A stretch of 64,000 nucleotides of DNA from NCBI GenBank assembly GCA_018398815.1, contig CM031595.1, positions 139,466,679 through 139,530,678 of the forward strand, given 5' to 3'. Origin of the DNA: Conus ventricosus. Lineage: Eukaryota; Mollusca; Gastropoda; Neogastropoda; Conidae. The first letter of the stretch is position 1. Each line of letters starts with the position of its first letter. Made by a program: the position numbers and the translations under genes. This document shows positions 45,131-53,576 of the stretch, piece by piece. The notes beneath the pieces are model-generated. The model searched no databases, was not told where the DNA came from, and worked only from the letters and a program-made list of their open reading frames with translations.

Positions 45131-45170
45131 CTTTTTGTAAAAGTTCCCACATAAAGCCACCCGCTTTAGG
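45131..45170 (-). CDS. TNRC6: Candidate TNRC6 5' exon (40 nt)
   Basis: Minus strand: acceptor CTTTTCAAG above 45170 and donor GTAAGAATAG below 45131. In the frame that fits the next exon, it reads PKAGGFMWELLQK plus one base (G). The exon at 25112-25246 begins with TT, so the join gives a Val codon and an open frame into ERRPADANQW. The ATG at 45152 (MWELLQK) could be the initiator. Support is only the strong donor, the acceptor and the phase match, all of which can occur by chance. The intron would be about 20 kb. Confidence 0.45.
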
Positions 45171-45309
45171 CTTGAAAAGATAAGGTCAACCTACAAAGAC
45201 AAAACCACAAACAAGACACATAAATAGCTGGTTTAAAGTACTACAATAACCAGGCTTAACCTTAAACTTTACCAAAATTAATGTAAAAAGTCTTGCAACA
45301 CATATACTA

Positions 45310-46932
45310 CGCACAAAAAGTTAAGGATCGGTATGTGAAAACAGGTGCGTCATAAACTCAGTTCGCTACTGTTATTTATTTCTTAGTCCAGCCAAATTGT
45401 CATGAATTCTTGTTCAGCTGTAAGTGGGCGATGTTGTGTGTTAGTGCGAAAATTGCACGGGATTCTCTACTACTGAGCTGGGCCGCAAACGGAAAAAGCG
45501 GAAACTTGTGAAAAATGACCTTGTTTTGGACCGTTCTGCCTGAACACATTGCACTTGCCAGATGGAAAAACCATTATGCACGTGCAAGCACTGCTGTTTA
45601 TGTGCGAGATGCCGTCGCTCGCTTGGCTTTATAAGAAGACATTCCACCAGTAGTAGGCCTGATCTGACAATGCCTCCACGACGAAAATTAAGCGAGTTGG
45701 ATAGGGGACGAGCTGTTGCATGGTTCCAAGATGGTGTTCCCAAGCGAGAAGTGGCCAGGCGACTTCATGTGTCCATCTCGGTCATTGTCCGACTGATTCA
45801 ACGCTTCACAGCCACTGGGACCGTCCATGAAAGACGCAGATCTGGTCGACCGAAGAAGACAACCCCACGTGACGATCGTCTCATTGAACGACAAGCCCTG
45901 CAGACAAGAACAGCCTCTTCCAGCATCATTCAAAGGCAGTTCAGGGTGGCTACTAACATCAACATCAGCCAGCAGACCATACGGAACCGCCTACATGGGT
46001 TTAATCTCCGTTCTCATCGCCCAGCAGTACGGCCACGCTTAACTCCAGCCCATAGGGCAGCACGCCGCGCCTTCTGCGCACATCACGTGAGGTGGACACG
46101 TCAGCAATGGTCCCAGGTCCTGTTCAGTGATGAATCACGCTTCACCCTTCACCACAACGACGGCCGACTGAGGGTCTGGAGGCGCCCAGGGCAACGTTTT
46201 ATTGACGCCACTGTCCAAGAAAAGGTGGCCTTTGGTGGAGGTTCTGTAATGGTCTGGGGGGCCTTCAGCCTTCACCACAGAACACCTTTGTATCATGTAC
46301 AGGGTAACCTGACTGGCATCCGATACCGGGATGAGATCCTTCGACCGCTGGCTGTGCCTACACTGCAGCAGATGGGACCGAGGGCTGTCTACCAGGATGA
46401 CAACGCTCGCCCCCACAGGGCAAGGGTGGTCAACGACTTCCTGCAGCAGTCTGGAGTCAACAGAATGGAGTGGCCAGCATGCAGTCCCGATCTCAACCCG
46501 ATTGAGAACCTCTGGGATGAGCTGGATCGCAAAGTGAGGAGCCACCCCCCTCCCAGGGATGCCCAACACCTCTACCAGATCCTGCAGGCTGAGTGGCAGG
46601 CGCTTCCACAGAGGATCTTCACCAACCTGGTCAACTCGATGAGGACTCGCTGCGTCGAGTGCCAGAACAGCCATGGTGGTTACACGCATTACTGAGCTTT
46701 TGGGAGCATCAGTATGCCCTGTCTTGTGATTTCAATGACTTTGGGAAATCAAATTTGAATACGTACCCACTTTAATCAAATGTACACACCAAACGATTGC
46801 TTGAGATTGAAGGCAATTGTGTATCGTTATCACTAAAGAATGGAATTAAATGTTGGCCAAACTTCAACGCATTGGCTTTCTTATTTTGACAGTTATGAAT
46901 GTTTGTGAAAGTGATCCTTAACTTTTTGTGTG
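45310..46932 (+). mobile_element. Tc1/mariner element with intact transposase
   Basis: The ends are CGCACAAAAAGTTAAGGATC (left) and CACACAAAAAGTTAAGGATC (right, reverse complement), flanked by TA at 45308-45309 and 46933-46934. It is 1623 bp long. One uninterrupted transposase gene lies between the ends. Only one mismatch is seen in the first 20 bases of the inverted repeats, so the insertion looks young. Confidence 0.93.
45670..46695 (+). CDS. Tc1/mariner transposase, DD34E, intact
   Basis: Cut-and-paste transposase of 341 residues, near the usual 340. I chose the ATG at 45670 (MPPRRKLSELDRGRAVAW) because it starts the helix-turn-helix region; the frame is open upstream but that part looks like untranslated leader. 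Paired domains: first HTH with VAWFQDGVPKREVARRLHVS, second around RQFRVATNINISQQTIRNRL, with the linking GRPKK AT-hook-like motif. Catalytic core: LFSDESRF (D), VYQDDNARPH (D), and PDLNPIENLWDEL (E), with 34 residues between the second D and E by my count. It ends GGYTHY and a stop. No frameshift or stop is present, so it could be active. Confidence 0.93.
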   Translation: MPPRRKLSELDRGRAVAWFQDGVPKREVARRLHVSISVIVRLIQRFTATGTVHERRRSGRPKKTTPRDDRLIERQALQTRTASSSIIQRQFRVATNINISQQTIRNRLHGFNLRSHRPAVRPRLTPAHRAARRAFCAHHVRWTRQQWSQVLFSDESRFTLHHNDGRLRVWRRPGQRFIDATVQEKVAFGGGSVMVWGAFSLHHRTPLYHVQGNLTGIRYRDEILRPLAVPTLQQMGPRAVYQDDNARPHRARVVNDFLQQSGVNRMEWPACSPDLNPIENLWDELDRKVRSHPPPRDAQHLYQILQAEWQALPQRIFTNLVNSMRTRCVECQNSHGGYTHY

Positions 46933-47207
46933 TAGCTTATTTTGATACTTGACAATGAAACAGACTACTATTTCATGGGTCTATGCATAACTTGACACTT
47001 CTTTCCCAACATAAAGTTCACATTCACATGTAGGCTGAATGTTGCTCCGTCACATCAGTGACATGGTAATGATGAATCGAGACTTATCCTTGAACTGGCT
47101 GAGGACTATTTAGACTGACTAGTTCTGCGATTGCATGAACATGTAATTACCTATATACTGTTTGCAAAAGTAGAATGCTGACACTTTTTTTAAAGTGTTG
47201 GTCCCAG

Positions 47208-47242
<35 letters not shown>

Positions 47243-48766
47243 AACTGGGCAAAGATCTTTCCCACCCACTGTTGGCAAAAACAAGCTCATTTCGGACTAG
47301 GATAGTGCATCAGAGGAGGAACGCTTAGATGATCAATCCAGTAACTTTTTTCCTGTGCGACTGTGAAGAACACCTTTCCAAAAGTGACCGTAAAGTGAGT
47401 GAAGAATTCAATCCCTTTACTGATCAGTGATCCGCAATCTTCTTCACGTGCGACTGCCAAAGTTTAAAATCCAAGTAAGAGAGGACAGGGCATGCGGAAT
47501 CTTGGGAGGGCAACAAGAGCAACTGCTCCTCAGCTTCAAAAGCAGACCGACCTTTGCAGTGAATAGGACATAGAAGTATCACCACATGCTCCTAACTATA
47601 CATGTACATGCCAAAGCCGAGTGGAATGGGGGAGGTAGAAGCAGACAAGTCAGCTAGAAATTGTTTTACTGCACCGAACTTGCTGTGTACACTTGTACAT
47701 TTGATTTCACAACATGAAAACGAAAAAGACTTAGGATCAATTTCCTTCTGCAATTAATCCATTCAGTTTCTTTTTTTTATTTCACTAATTCTTTTCATGC
47801 TTCCTTTCTTTCATCCTTTTCCTTTCCTGCTGTTTTTCTTTCCATCATGGTACATCAAAATTGTTAGAAAGTTATTTTGATTGTCGACACATACTGTAAA
47901 CAATTTTGAGCCATTTCTTCATGGAATGTTATAAACCAGCAAATAAATGTGTAAATAGCTCTGATCTGTGTCGGCACCCATCCCCCTTTCTCTCTATATA
48001 TATACTCCTGCCCCTCTCTCTCCCTCTGTATCTTGTGTCCCCTCAATCTAATGAGGATGTCTATAGATGTGCATCAGTTGGGGAGGAAAAGGAGAAGGGA
48101 GCACATGCATTTGTAAGTGTGCTCTTACACGAGGGAGCATTTAAGAAAGACGTGAATAAGCTGTATGCTATAAAAATGAAGTCAACTATGAATATAGAGA
48201 CCAAGGCAAATAGTAAGCTATCTGGTCCTATACACAGTTACTGCAACGGTTACACATCAGTTACTGTAACGGTTTTGAAAACAGAAAATCCACTGTTCTT
48301 AAATCAATTGGTAGGACCTCAAGATATTGTAGCCTGTTAAAAGAGAAAGGGGAAGAAAGAGAGAAAATTAATTTCCGATGACAGGAGACCAGACTGGGAA
48401 TACTGCTTGTATTTGTATTCCAGCTTCACCCTTCTGTTTCTGCACAGAATATATAAAAATATAGCCTTATCATACAATGCACAAAGACAAGAGACATAAT
48501 GGCAGTGTTGATGCGATGAATAGTAGCAGGGAGAGGAGTGAGAAGAGAGGTACTCGGACAGACACAGAGCGAGAGAGACAGAGAAAAAGAGGAAGAGGTG
48601 TTGGTGCATGCAAGGATGTGCATGCATTGCGTGCATGTGTGCGAGTTCATGTGTCTGCATGTGTGTACCCATGCGAAGAGTGTACTTGCATTTAAAGCAG
48701 TGGGATCAGGAACAGTCACCAAACCTAACAATGGGAGTTCTTAAGAAGCTTATTCTTTTTAGCAAC
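46933..48766. other. Unassigned non-coding sequence
   Basis: Includes a 30-base poly-A run at about 47211-47240 and low-complexity CT and TG tracts (47990-48030, 48600-48665). No coding frame with motifs. Confidence 0.4.
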
Positions 48767-48885
48767 AGCCGTGGCAAAGTGGTTAGCACTGCGGACTCCC
48801 GGCTGGGAGCTCATGGGTTTAATTCCCATCAAGAGTCATGTGGGATTTTTCTGCCCTGACCAGCTCCTACCCAGAGTTGAGTTTG
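48767..48885 (+). repeat. tRNA-derived SINE
   Basis: GCCGTGGCAAAGTGGTTAGC contains an A box matching TRGYNNARNGG. GGGTTTAATTCCC is a B-box-like sequence about 40 bases later. The body ends CTACCCAGAGTTGAGTTT, as in the SINE at 1747-1907. The next transposon (48886) starts immediately after the tail. Confidence 0.7.
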
Positions 48886-49276
48886 CAGACCTGCCTACCT
48901 CATGTTATGCTCATCAGTACTAACCAGAGATTTTCAGTAATTTTGCATTTTCCTTCAGTAATTCCACGGACGCGTAATACACGGCGTTTTTGAACAAATA
49001 ATGTGTACAAAACTCCAACTACATTTTTAACAAAAAATATAAACAGTAAAAAAGGAACAAAAACAACAAAGCAGAATTAAAATACCTTGGGATGATGGCT
49101 GATGACGGACTCAGGACAGGAGTTTCAGGTCAATTCAAAGGTGATATACTTGACAGTTTGTAACTTACACAGCAGTCACCACAGATGACACCACTGATGA
49201 AGAACCTAATGTACAACCCCCCCCCCCCCCCAAAAAAAAATATAAATAAAATACAAAAATATGTGTGTGTGTGTGT

Positions 49277-49363
49277 GTCCCTGAGCTGTGCTGACAAGAT
49301 AGTGGCGAAAATGAAAAGGACCTTTTCATTTTCGCCACTATCTTGTCAGCACAGCTCAGGGAC
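49277..49363. repeat. Perfect palindrome, 43-bp arms with 1-base centre
   Basis: GTCCCTGAGCTGTGCTGACA at 49277 begins the left arm. The right arm (49321-49363) is its exact reverse complement, with one A between. The right arm is the original zinc-finger gene sequence (CENNLSLSCADK region) and the left arm is an inverted copy next to a GT array. Confidence 0.95.
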
Positions 49364-49760
49364 AAGTTGTTTTCGCAGATCAGCTCACACAACAGTCTTT
49401 CTGCGTTGGTGATCTTCTGTGTGTGGGTCTGACGGCTGCTCTCGCTGGATTTCGTAAACAACGATGTGATCTTCTGACTGGAGGCACTCGCAGCTGTCTC
49501 TTTGTGCATTTTCCCCGAGATATGGCGCTTGCAGTCATTTGCTCCCCCATGTCCGATGGAGAACGAACTCTGAAGTCTGAATTGCACACCGAGCAGTATA
49601 CAAATCCAGGTCCATGTTTTTTGGATTGCAAAAGACAAGGCCAAGTCCGCGTGTATTTACTTCGGAACACTTGCTTCTTCGCCTTCTTCCGTTGTGGCAC
49701 AGTGGTTTTCGAACCCTCGTCGTCGGTTTCATGCAAACGTTTAGAAGATTTCTCCGCCAT
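49300..49760 (-). pseudogene. BED/C2H2-like zinc-finger exon of CCTGCCTACC element, copy 3
   Basis: The ATG at 49760 starts MAEKSSKRLHETDDEG, followed by a basic patch (RKKAKK), SKYTRTWPCLLQSKK and FVYCSVCNSDF. The frame then needs correction: compared with copy 2, the sequence between GACTTC and TCCATC has an 11-base insertion at about 49569. The continuation in the second frame reads SIGHGGANDCKRHISGKMH, completing a C-x2-C...H-x5-H finger, then SQKITSLFTKSSES and AERLLCELICENNLSLS. AERxxCExxxxxNLSLSxAD is a common spacer region of hAT-related proteins. It ends in the palindrome. Confidence 0.6.
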
Positions 49761-50099
49761 TTTCACAATCGCCGGCAAAAAATCGGTTTGAAACTTTAGT
49801 CTTACAATGGCTGAACAAAAGGCTTCGAATGGCGCGCACAGACGTGATGGCGCGTCGTGTTGGCCCACAGCACCACATTGACCAATCGCAAGTTCCGAAC
49901 CATCTGTGGTTTCGGCTTGAGTCAAGGGAAGTTACTCTGTGGTCTCGGAAAGGTCTAGCAGTCGACAATTTTTCGAGTCTGGAATTTGCGTAGTTTTTCA
50001 ATTTTCTTTTCCGTAATTTCGCACGGAAAATCGTACCTCCGTAATGGGGGGTTAATTTCCGTAAGATTACGGACGATTACGGAAGGGTAGGCAGGTCTG

Positions 50100-51219
50100 T
50101 TCTACTATGAATGATATAAAATATTTACCTGAAATTTTGCATTTATATTTCTATTGCTGTTCTCTTTCAAAAGACATGTTTCTATTGCAGTTCCCCTTCA
50201 AAAGACATTTTTCTTTCTTCATCTGCTTCAATTTAAAAAAATATTCCAACAGTAAGTACAGATTTTACTTCAATTAATTTCTTCAGATATATTTCACAGT
50301 CCAAATTCCAAGTATTTGTCACTTCCAGTCACATTTCCATTAGTCAGTACTTTTGACTTCACAAAAGGGTTTTGCTTTGTTTTTCAGAAAAACAGCTCAA
50401 AACAAATCTAAAAATTTAATATAAATATTCATTTGCAGTTATTTCCAAATCAAATGTAACAGCTGTTCTAGGTTATTAACGCAAAGACGCACTGATCAAC
50501 TCAGAAAAATGAACACATTAAAACAGCACTTGATGCCAACTCTCCCGAGCATCCCTTTGGCTGAGGCTGAAAATGTGGGGGTTCGACTTGAAACTTGATC
50601 AAGCCTTCCAAGGCTGCAACTTCTGCTCATGTGGCATACCATTTCAAAGGGCAGGAAACAAGTTGTCATTTCAACTGAATTTTGTTGGGATTTAGCCATC
50701 GATAATTCTTTTAACTGGAACTCAAATGGAAGGCAAATTTTTTATCAAATAATTGATAGAAAATCAAGTTTATTTTCCGATGAAAATTACACAGCCTCGT
50801 AGCTTTTTATCATGTCAATGTTTCCTATCAGTTCAGACTTGGAAAACCTATGACCATTTTTCCAAGATTCCTCTTCTCCAAGACATGGCAGAGAGAGTTG
50901 GAAAAAAATGCTGCACAGTGTGCCAACAGGTCATACTCGCATTCATTGCAGAATTTTTCACATTCTCACACATAAATAATAAACGTAAGTGGGAAGAATG
51001 TTTCTCAATCATTCACACAAACTGGTATGCATTAACCTTATGCATGGCCCCTGACCAGTGATCTGATGATCTTTCAAAAAACAAAAAAAGTTCAAATCCT
51101 TATTCTTCGCATTGATTTGGATCACCACACAGATGCCGGAACTACCAGCACGCACACCAGGCACCCGATTCTCTCTGAAGTTTCGAAAGTGGCTGCCTTA
51201 GACAAGCAGAATGCCACTA
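50100..51219. other. Unassigned AT-rich sequence
   Basis: Open frames at 50753-51061 and 51066-51398 show no recognisable domain. The second runs into the next transposon. Confidence 0.35.
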
Positions 51220-51771
51220 CAGAGCCTAGCATTGGAAAAAGTGATTTAGGCTTACTCGGCCTTACTTTTCCTTCAGCCTCTTTCTGTGGATGTCCGTTTC
51301 GCAGTGGTTTTTCAGCGCAACGAAACCTTTGTTTGAGTACACGATCTCCTTATCGCACAACGTGCAATGGGCCTTGCCAGCACAAGTCAGTTTCCTGAAA
51401 AATTCACCATATCGGCACTTGCTCTTTTCATTTCCGTCGTCGTCGAAAATGACAAAATCGGCATCAAGCCAGTCCCATCTCCATTGGTAGCAGCATCCTT
51501 GGTCAGAAAACGGCTTTCCGCGTTGAACAACATCGACTCTTCGCGCCATGATGCTCGCTGCTGTAAGTTAACAAGGGAAAGTGTACAAAGATGGCGGCGA
51601 GCCCGACCGATTTGGAATAGGCGACAGCGTACCGAATAAGAAGCGCGCCGGATGCGAATTTTTTTTTTTTTCGCGATAAAAACGATTTCGGCGTACGCTC
51701 AATCGAAATCGGCGTATGGGGGTCTATGAATCGGCGTATATACGCCGAAAGGCTTACAATGCTAGACCCTG
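51220..51771. mobile_element. Zinc-finger DNA transposon, copy 2
   Basis: Ends CAGAGCCTAGCATTGG and, inverted, CAGGGTCTAGCATTG. It is 552 bp long. It is nearly identical to both ends of the element at 8039-9547. The flanks share CACTA (51215-51219 and 51772-51776), a short direct repeat. The compact structure suggests it is close to the ancestral length. Confidence 0.85.
51262..51549 (-). CDS. Zinc-finger first exon of transposon copy 2 (95 aa)
   Basis: A complete small frame from ATG to stop: MARRVDVVQRGKPFSDQGCC at the start, WRWDWLDADF, EFFRKLTCAGKAHCTLCDKE, ALKNHCETDIHRKRLKEK at the end. The single C-x2-C...H-x5-H finger is intact. It differs from the copy at 9052-9327 at only a few residues (for example R/C and A/V changes). 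AAAAGTAAGG at the end of the frame resembles a splice donor, so in the parent gene this was probably exon 1 of a longer transposase or host gene. Confidence 0.6.
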   Translation of the reverse strand: MARRVDVVQRGKPFSDQGCCYQWRWDWLDADFVIFDDDGNEKSKCRYGEFFRKLTCAGKAHCTLCDKEIVYSNKGFVALKNHCETDIHRKRLKEK

Positions 51772-52343
51772 CACTAACAGTAAATCACTCCAGTTTTTTG
51801 GGTTTTTTTTTTTTAAAGTTTCCATGTGCAACACAAGGCCAGCACATAAGTGTTGAAATACTGGACAGATCTGGCAGTCCTAGAAAAGCTGCAAGACACT
51901 TTTTAAACCCCCTATTACTCTTTTCTCTACCTTTAGTTTCTTTGGAGAAGAATCCTCATCAAACTGAGAATTTACTTGAAGAATGATAGAAACAAGGATG
52001 GGAGGAGAGGCACTAAAACAGGATTTAATCAGTTTTTCTGTGTTTCCAATGCTGTTGTGTTGGTTGGAAAAACAGCTGTGAATGATTTATGTTGATGCCA
52101 GTCTGTGAGTGTGAGCACTGTGTTCCATGGTGTTTTATGGCATAACAGACTTATAATGAAACTGGTGTAGCATTACTTCACAATTATCAAGAACTTCACA
52201 TTTTCATCTGAACAGTTGCGACCCTCTGATTTCACCAAAGGGCCCTCAGATTTTTCAACAATGTCCCAGGGACCCTCACTTTTAAATCATGTGAGGAATG
52301 CTAAGTTTTCTTCATTATCGTCATGTTATCAGTCCCTGGTCCT
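51772..52343. other. Spacer between transposons
   Basis: No feature seen apart from a T run near 51803-51814. Confidence 0.35.
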
Positions 52344-53396
52344 CAGGGTTGCACATCCACGTCGGACATCGGACATAGACCGATTGCACATGCAAAATGT
52401 CCGATATAACTGGCAGTGAAGAGGACAAATGTCCCATTACTTTGCCGAAAACGCGGTCACTGTCCGATAGCTTTCCGATGCTCACGGACATGGCACCGGC
52501 CGTTTATATCAAGCCCGCATAATTATTCGAGTCCGACCGTCGTACAGAACTCCAGTCTGTAACTTTAATGTAAGCCCAGTGAATCACTAGGCCTATAACT
52601 ATTACTAGTCCCGTGTGCCACTGGCACTAAGCTTAGTGGCGAGCCGTGGCGGTCTATTTTTAGCTCGTTGGCTTGCAACTCTGCCTCCCTGACTCGCAGA
52701 GGCTGAGCCAGCGAGGTACACGGCTCGCAGCTGAGAGCTCGCAGCCAGCTTGTGTCAGGGTTATTTTTAGCGTAAAGCGGCTAAAGAGCGATAAGCCTTG
52801 TACTTGTTACCTGTTGTAGGCCATGTAGGCACATGTTGCCCAGCTTGCCATCACCCTGCCCGTCCATACAGCTGATGTAGAAAGAGGGTTCAGCACTCAG
52901 AATTTGATTTTGACAAGTCAAAGGAACAGTCTGACAGCAGAAAACCAGGCCATGCTGATGAGGGTGCAAATGGAAGGACCAAGTGATGTCAAGGGGGAAT
53001 CAGAATGGGTGTTCAGGGTGACAGAAAAGTGGGGAGAGAAAAGGAAAAGAATGCTCTTCAACCAAAAAGACGACTCCAAATGAATCAATATTGTACTTGA
53101 ATACTAGCATTAGCAATGAATAGTGATTTACTTAGAAAGACACTGCCTCTGTGTGTGTGACTGTGTGTGTGTGTGGACTAGTAATAGTATGTTTACCAAA
53201 CATGGCTTCCCACTCTAGGAATATAGTCAGCTTTTGTAATACCATTTTTGTGTGCATGATAAAACTTAATATACATTCAATCTGGCTTGCGTTCAAAATG
53301 TACGATTGATTTTGTTATGAAGAGGACAAATGTCCTATTACTTCAGGGTGGTCCAGGACATTTGTCCTATAGATACTGCTAAGGATGTACAACCTG
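52344..53396 (+). mobile_element. hAT-like transposon relic, TSD GGTCCT
   Basis: The left end is CAGGGTTGCACATCC and the right end, reverse complemented, is CAGGTTGTACATCC. The flanks are GGTCCT at 52338-52343 and GGTCCT at 53397-53402. It is 1053 bp long. GAAGAGGACAAATGTCC occurs near both ends (52418 and 53318). It carries the C-terminal end of a hAT transposase. Confidence 0.82.
52829..53083 (+). pseudogene. hAT transposase C-terminal dimerisation remnant
   Basis: The open segment has no start of its own. It reads QLAITLPVHTADVERGFST, then LTSQRNSLTAENQAMLM and RVQMEGPS, ending at a stop at 53081. The VERGFS core followed by R-N-x-L-x-x-x-x-x-x-x-LM is the conserved hAT C-terminal dimerisation domain. 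The C-terminal tail is basic (KWGEKRKR). The catalytic part is missing. It links the 6-bp-TSD elements of this window to the hAT superfamily. Confidence 0.75.
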
Positions 53397-53576
53397 GGTC
53401 CTAGTAACTGAATAGTCCCGACTTTTCCTTACTTCTGACAATGTTTTCTTCTAACCAACAGTTTTTCCTTCGCTGTACTTTTATTTTCACTGGTTTTCAA
53501 CGTACAGTGAACAAACATGGTGGCCGATTACATTCCTTGGTAAGATAAGCATACAACTAAAACGAATCCTAAGTTG

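Larger units (their letters stand above)
48886..50099. mobile_element. CCTGCCTACC-family transposon, copy 3
   Basis: The left end is CAGACCTGCCTACC and the right end, reverse complemented, is CAGACCTGCCTACC, a perfect 14-bp inverted repeat. It is 1214 bp long. The subterminal sequence at the right carries TTACGGA-type repeats. It contains a zinc-finger exon and an 87-bp perfect palindrome. No target duplication was found; the SINE abuts its left end. Confidence 0.78.

Noticed and set aside
48767..48850. Possible functional tRNA gene
   Set aside because: A- and B-box-like sequences are present, but the stems do not pair convincingly and a SINE body and tail follow.
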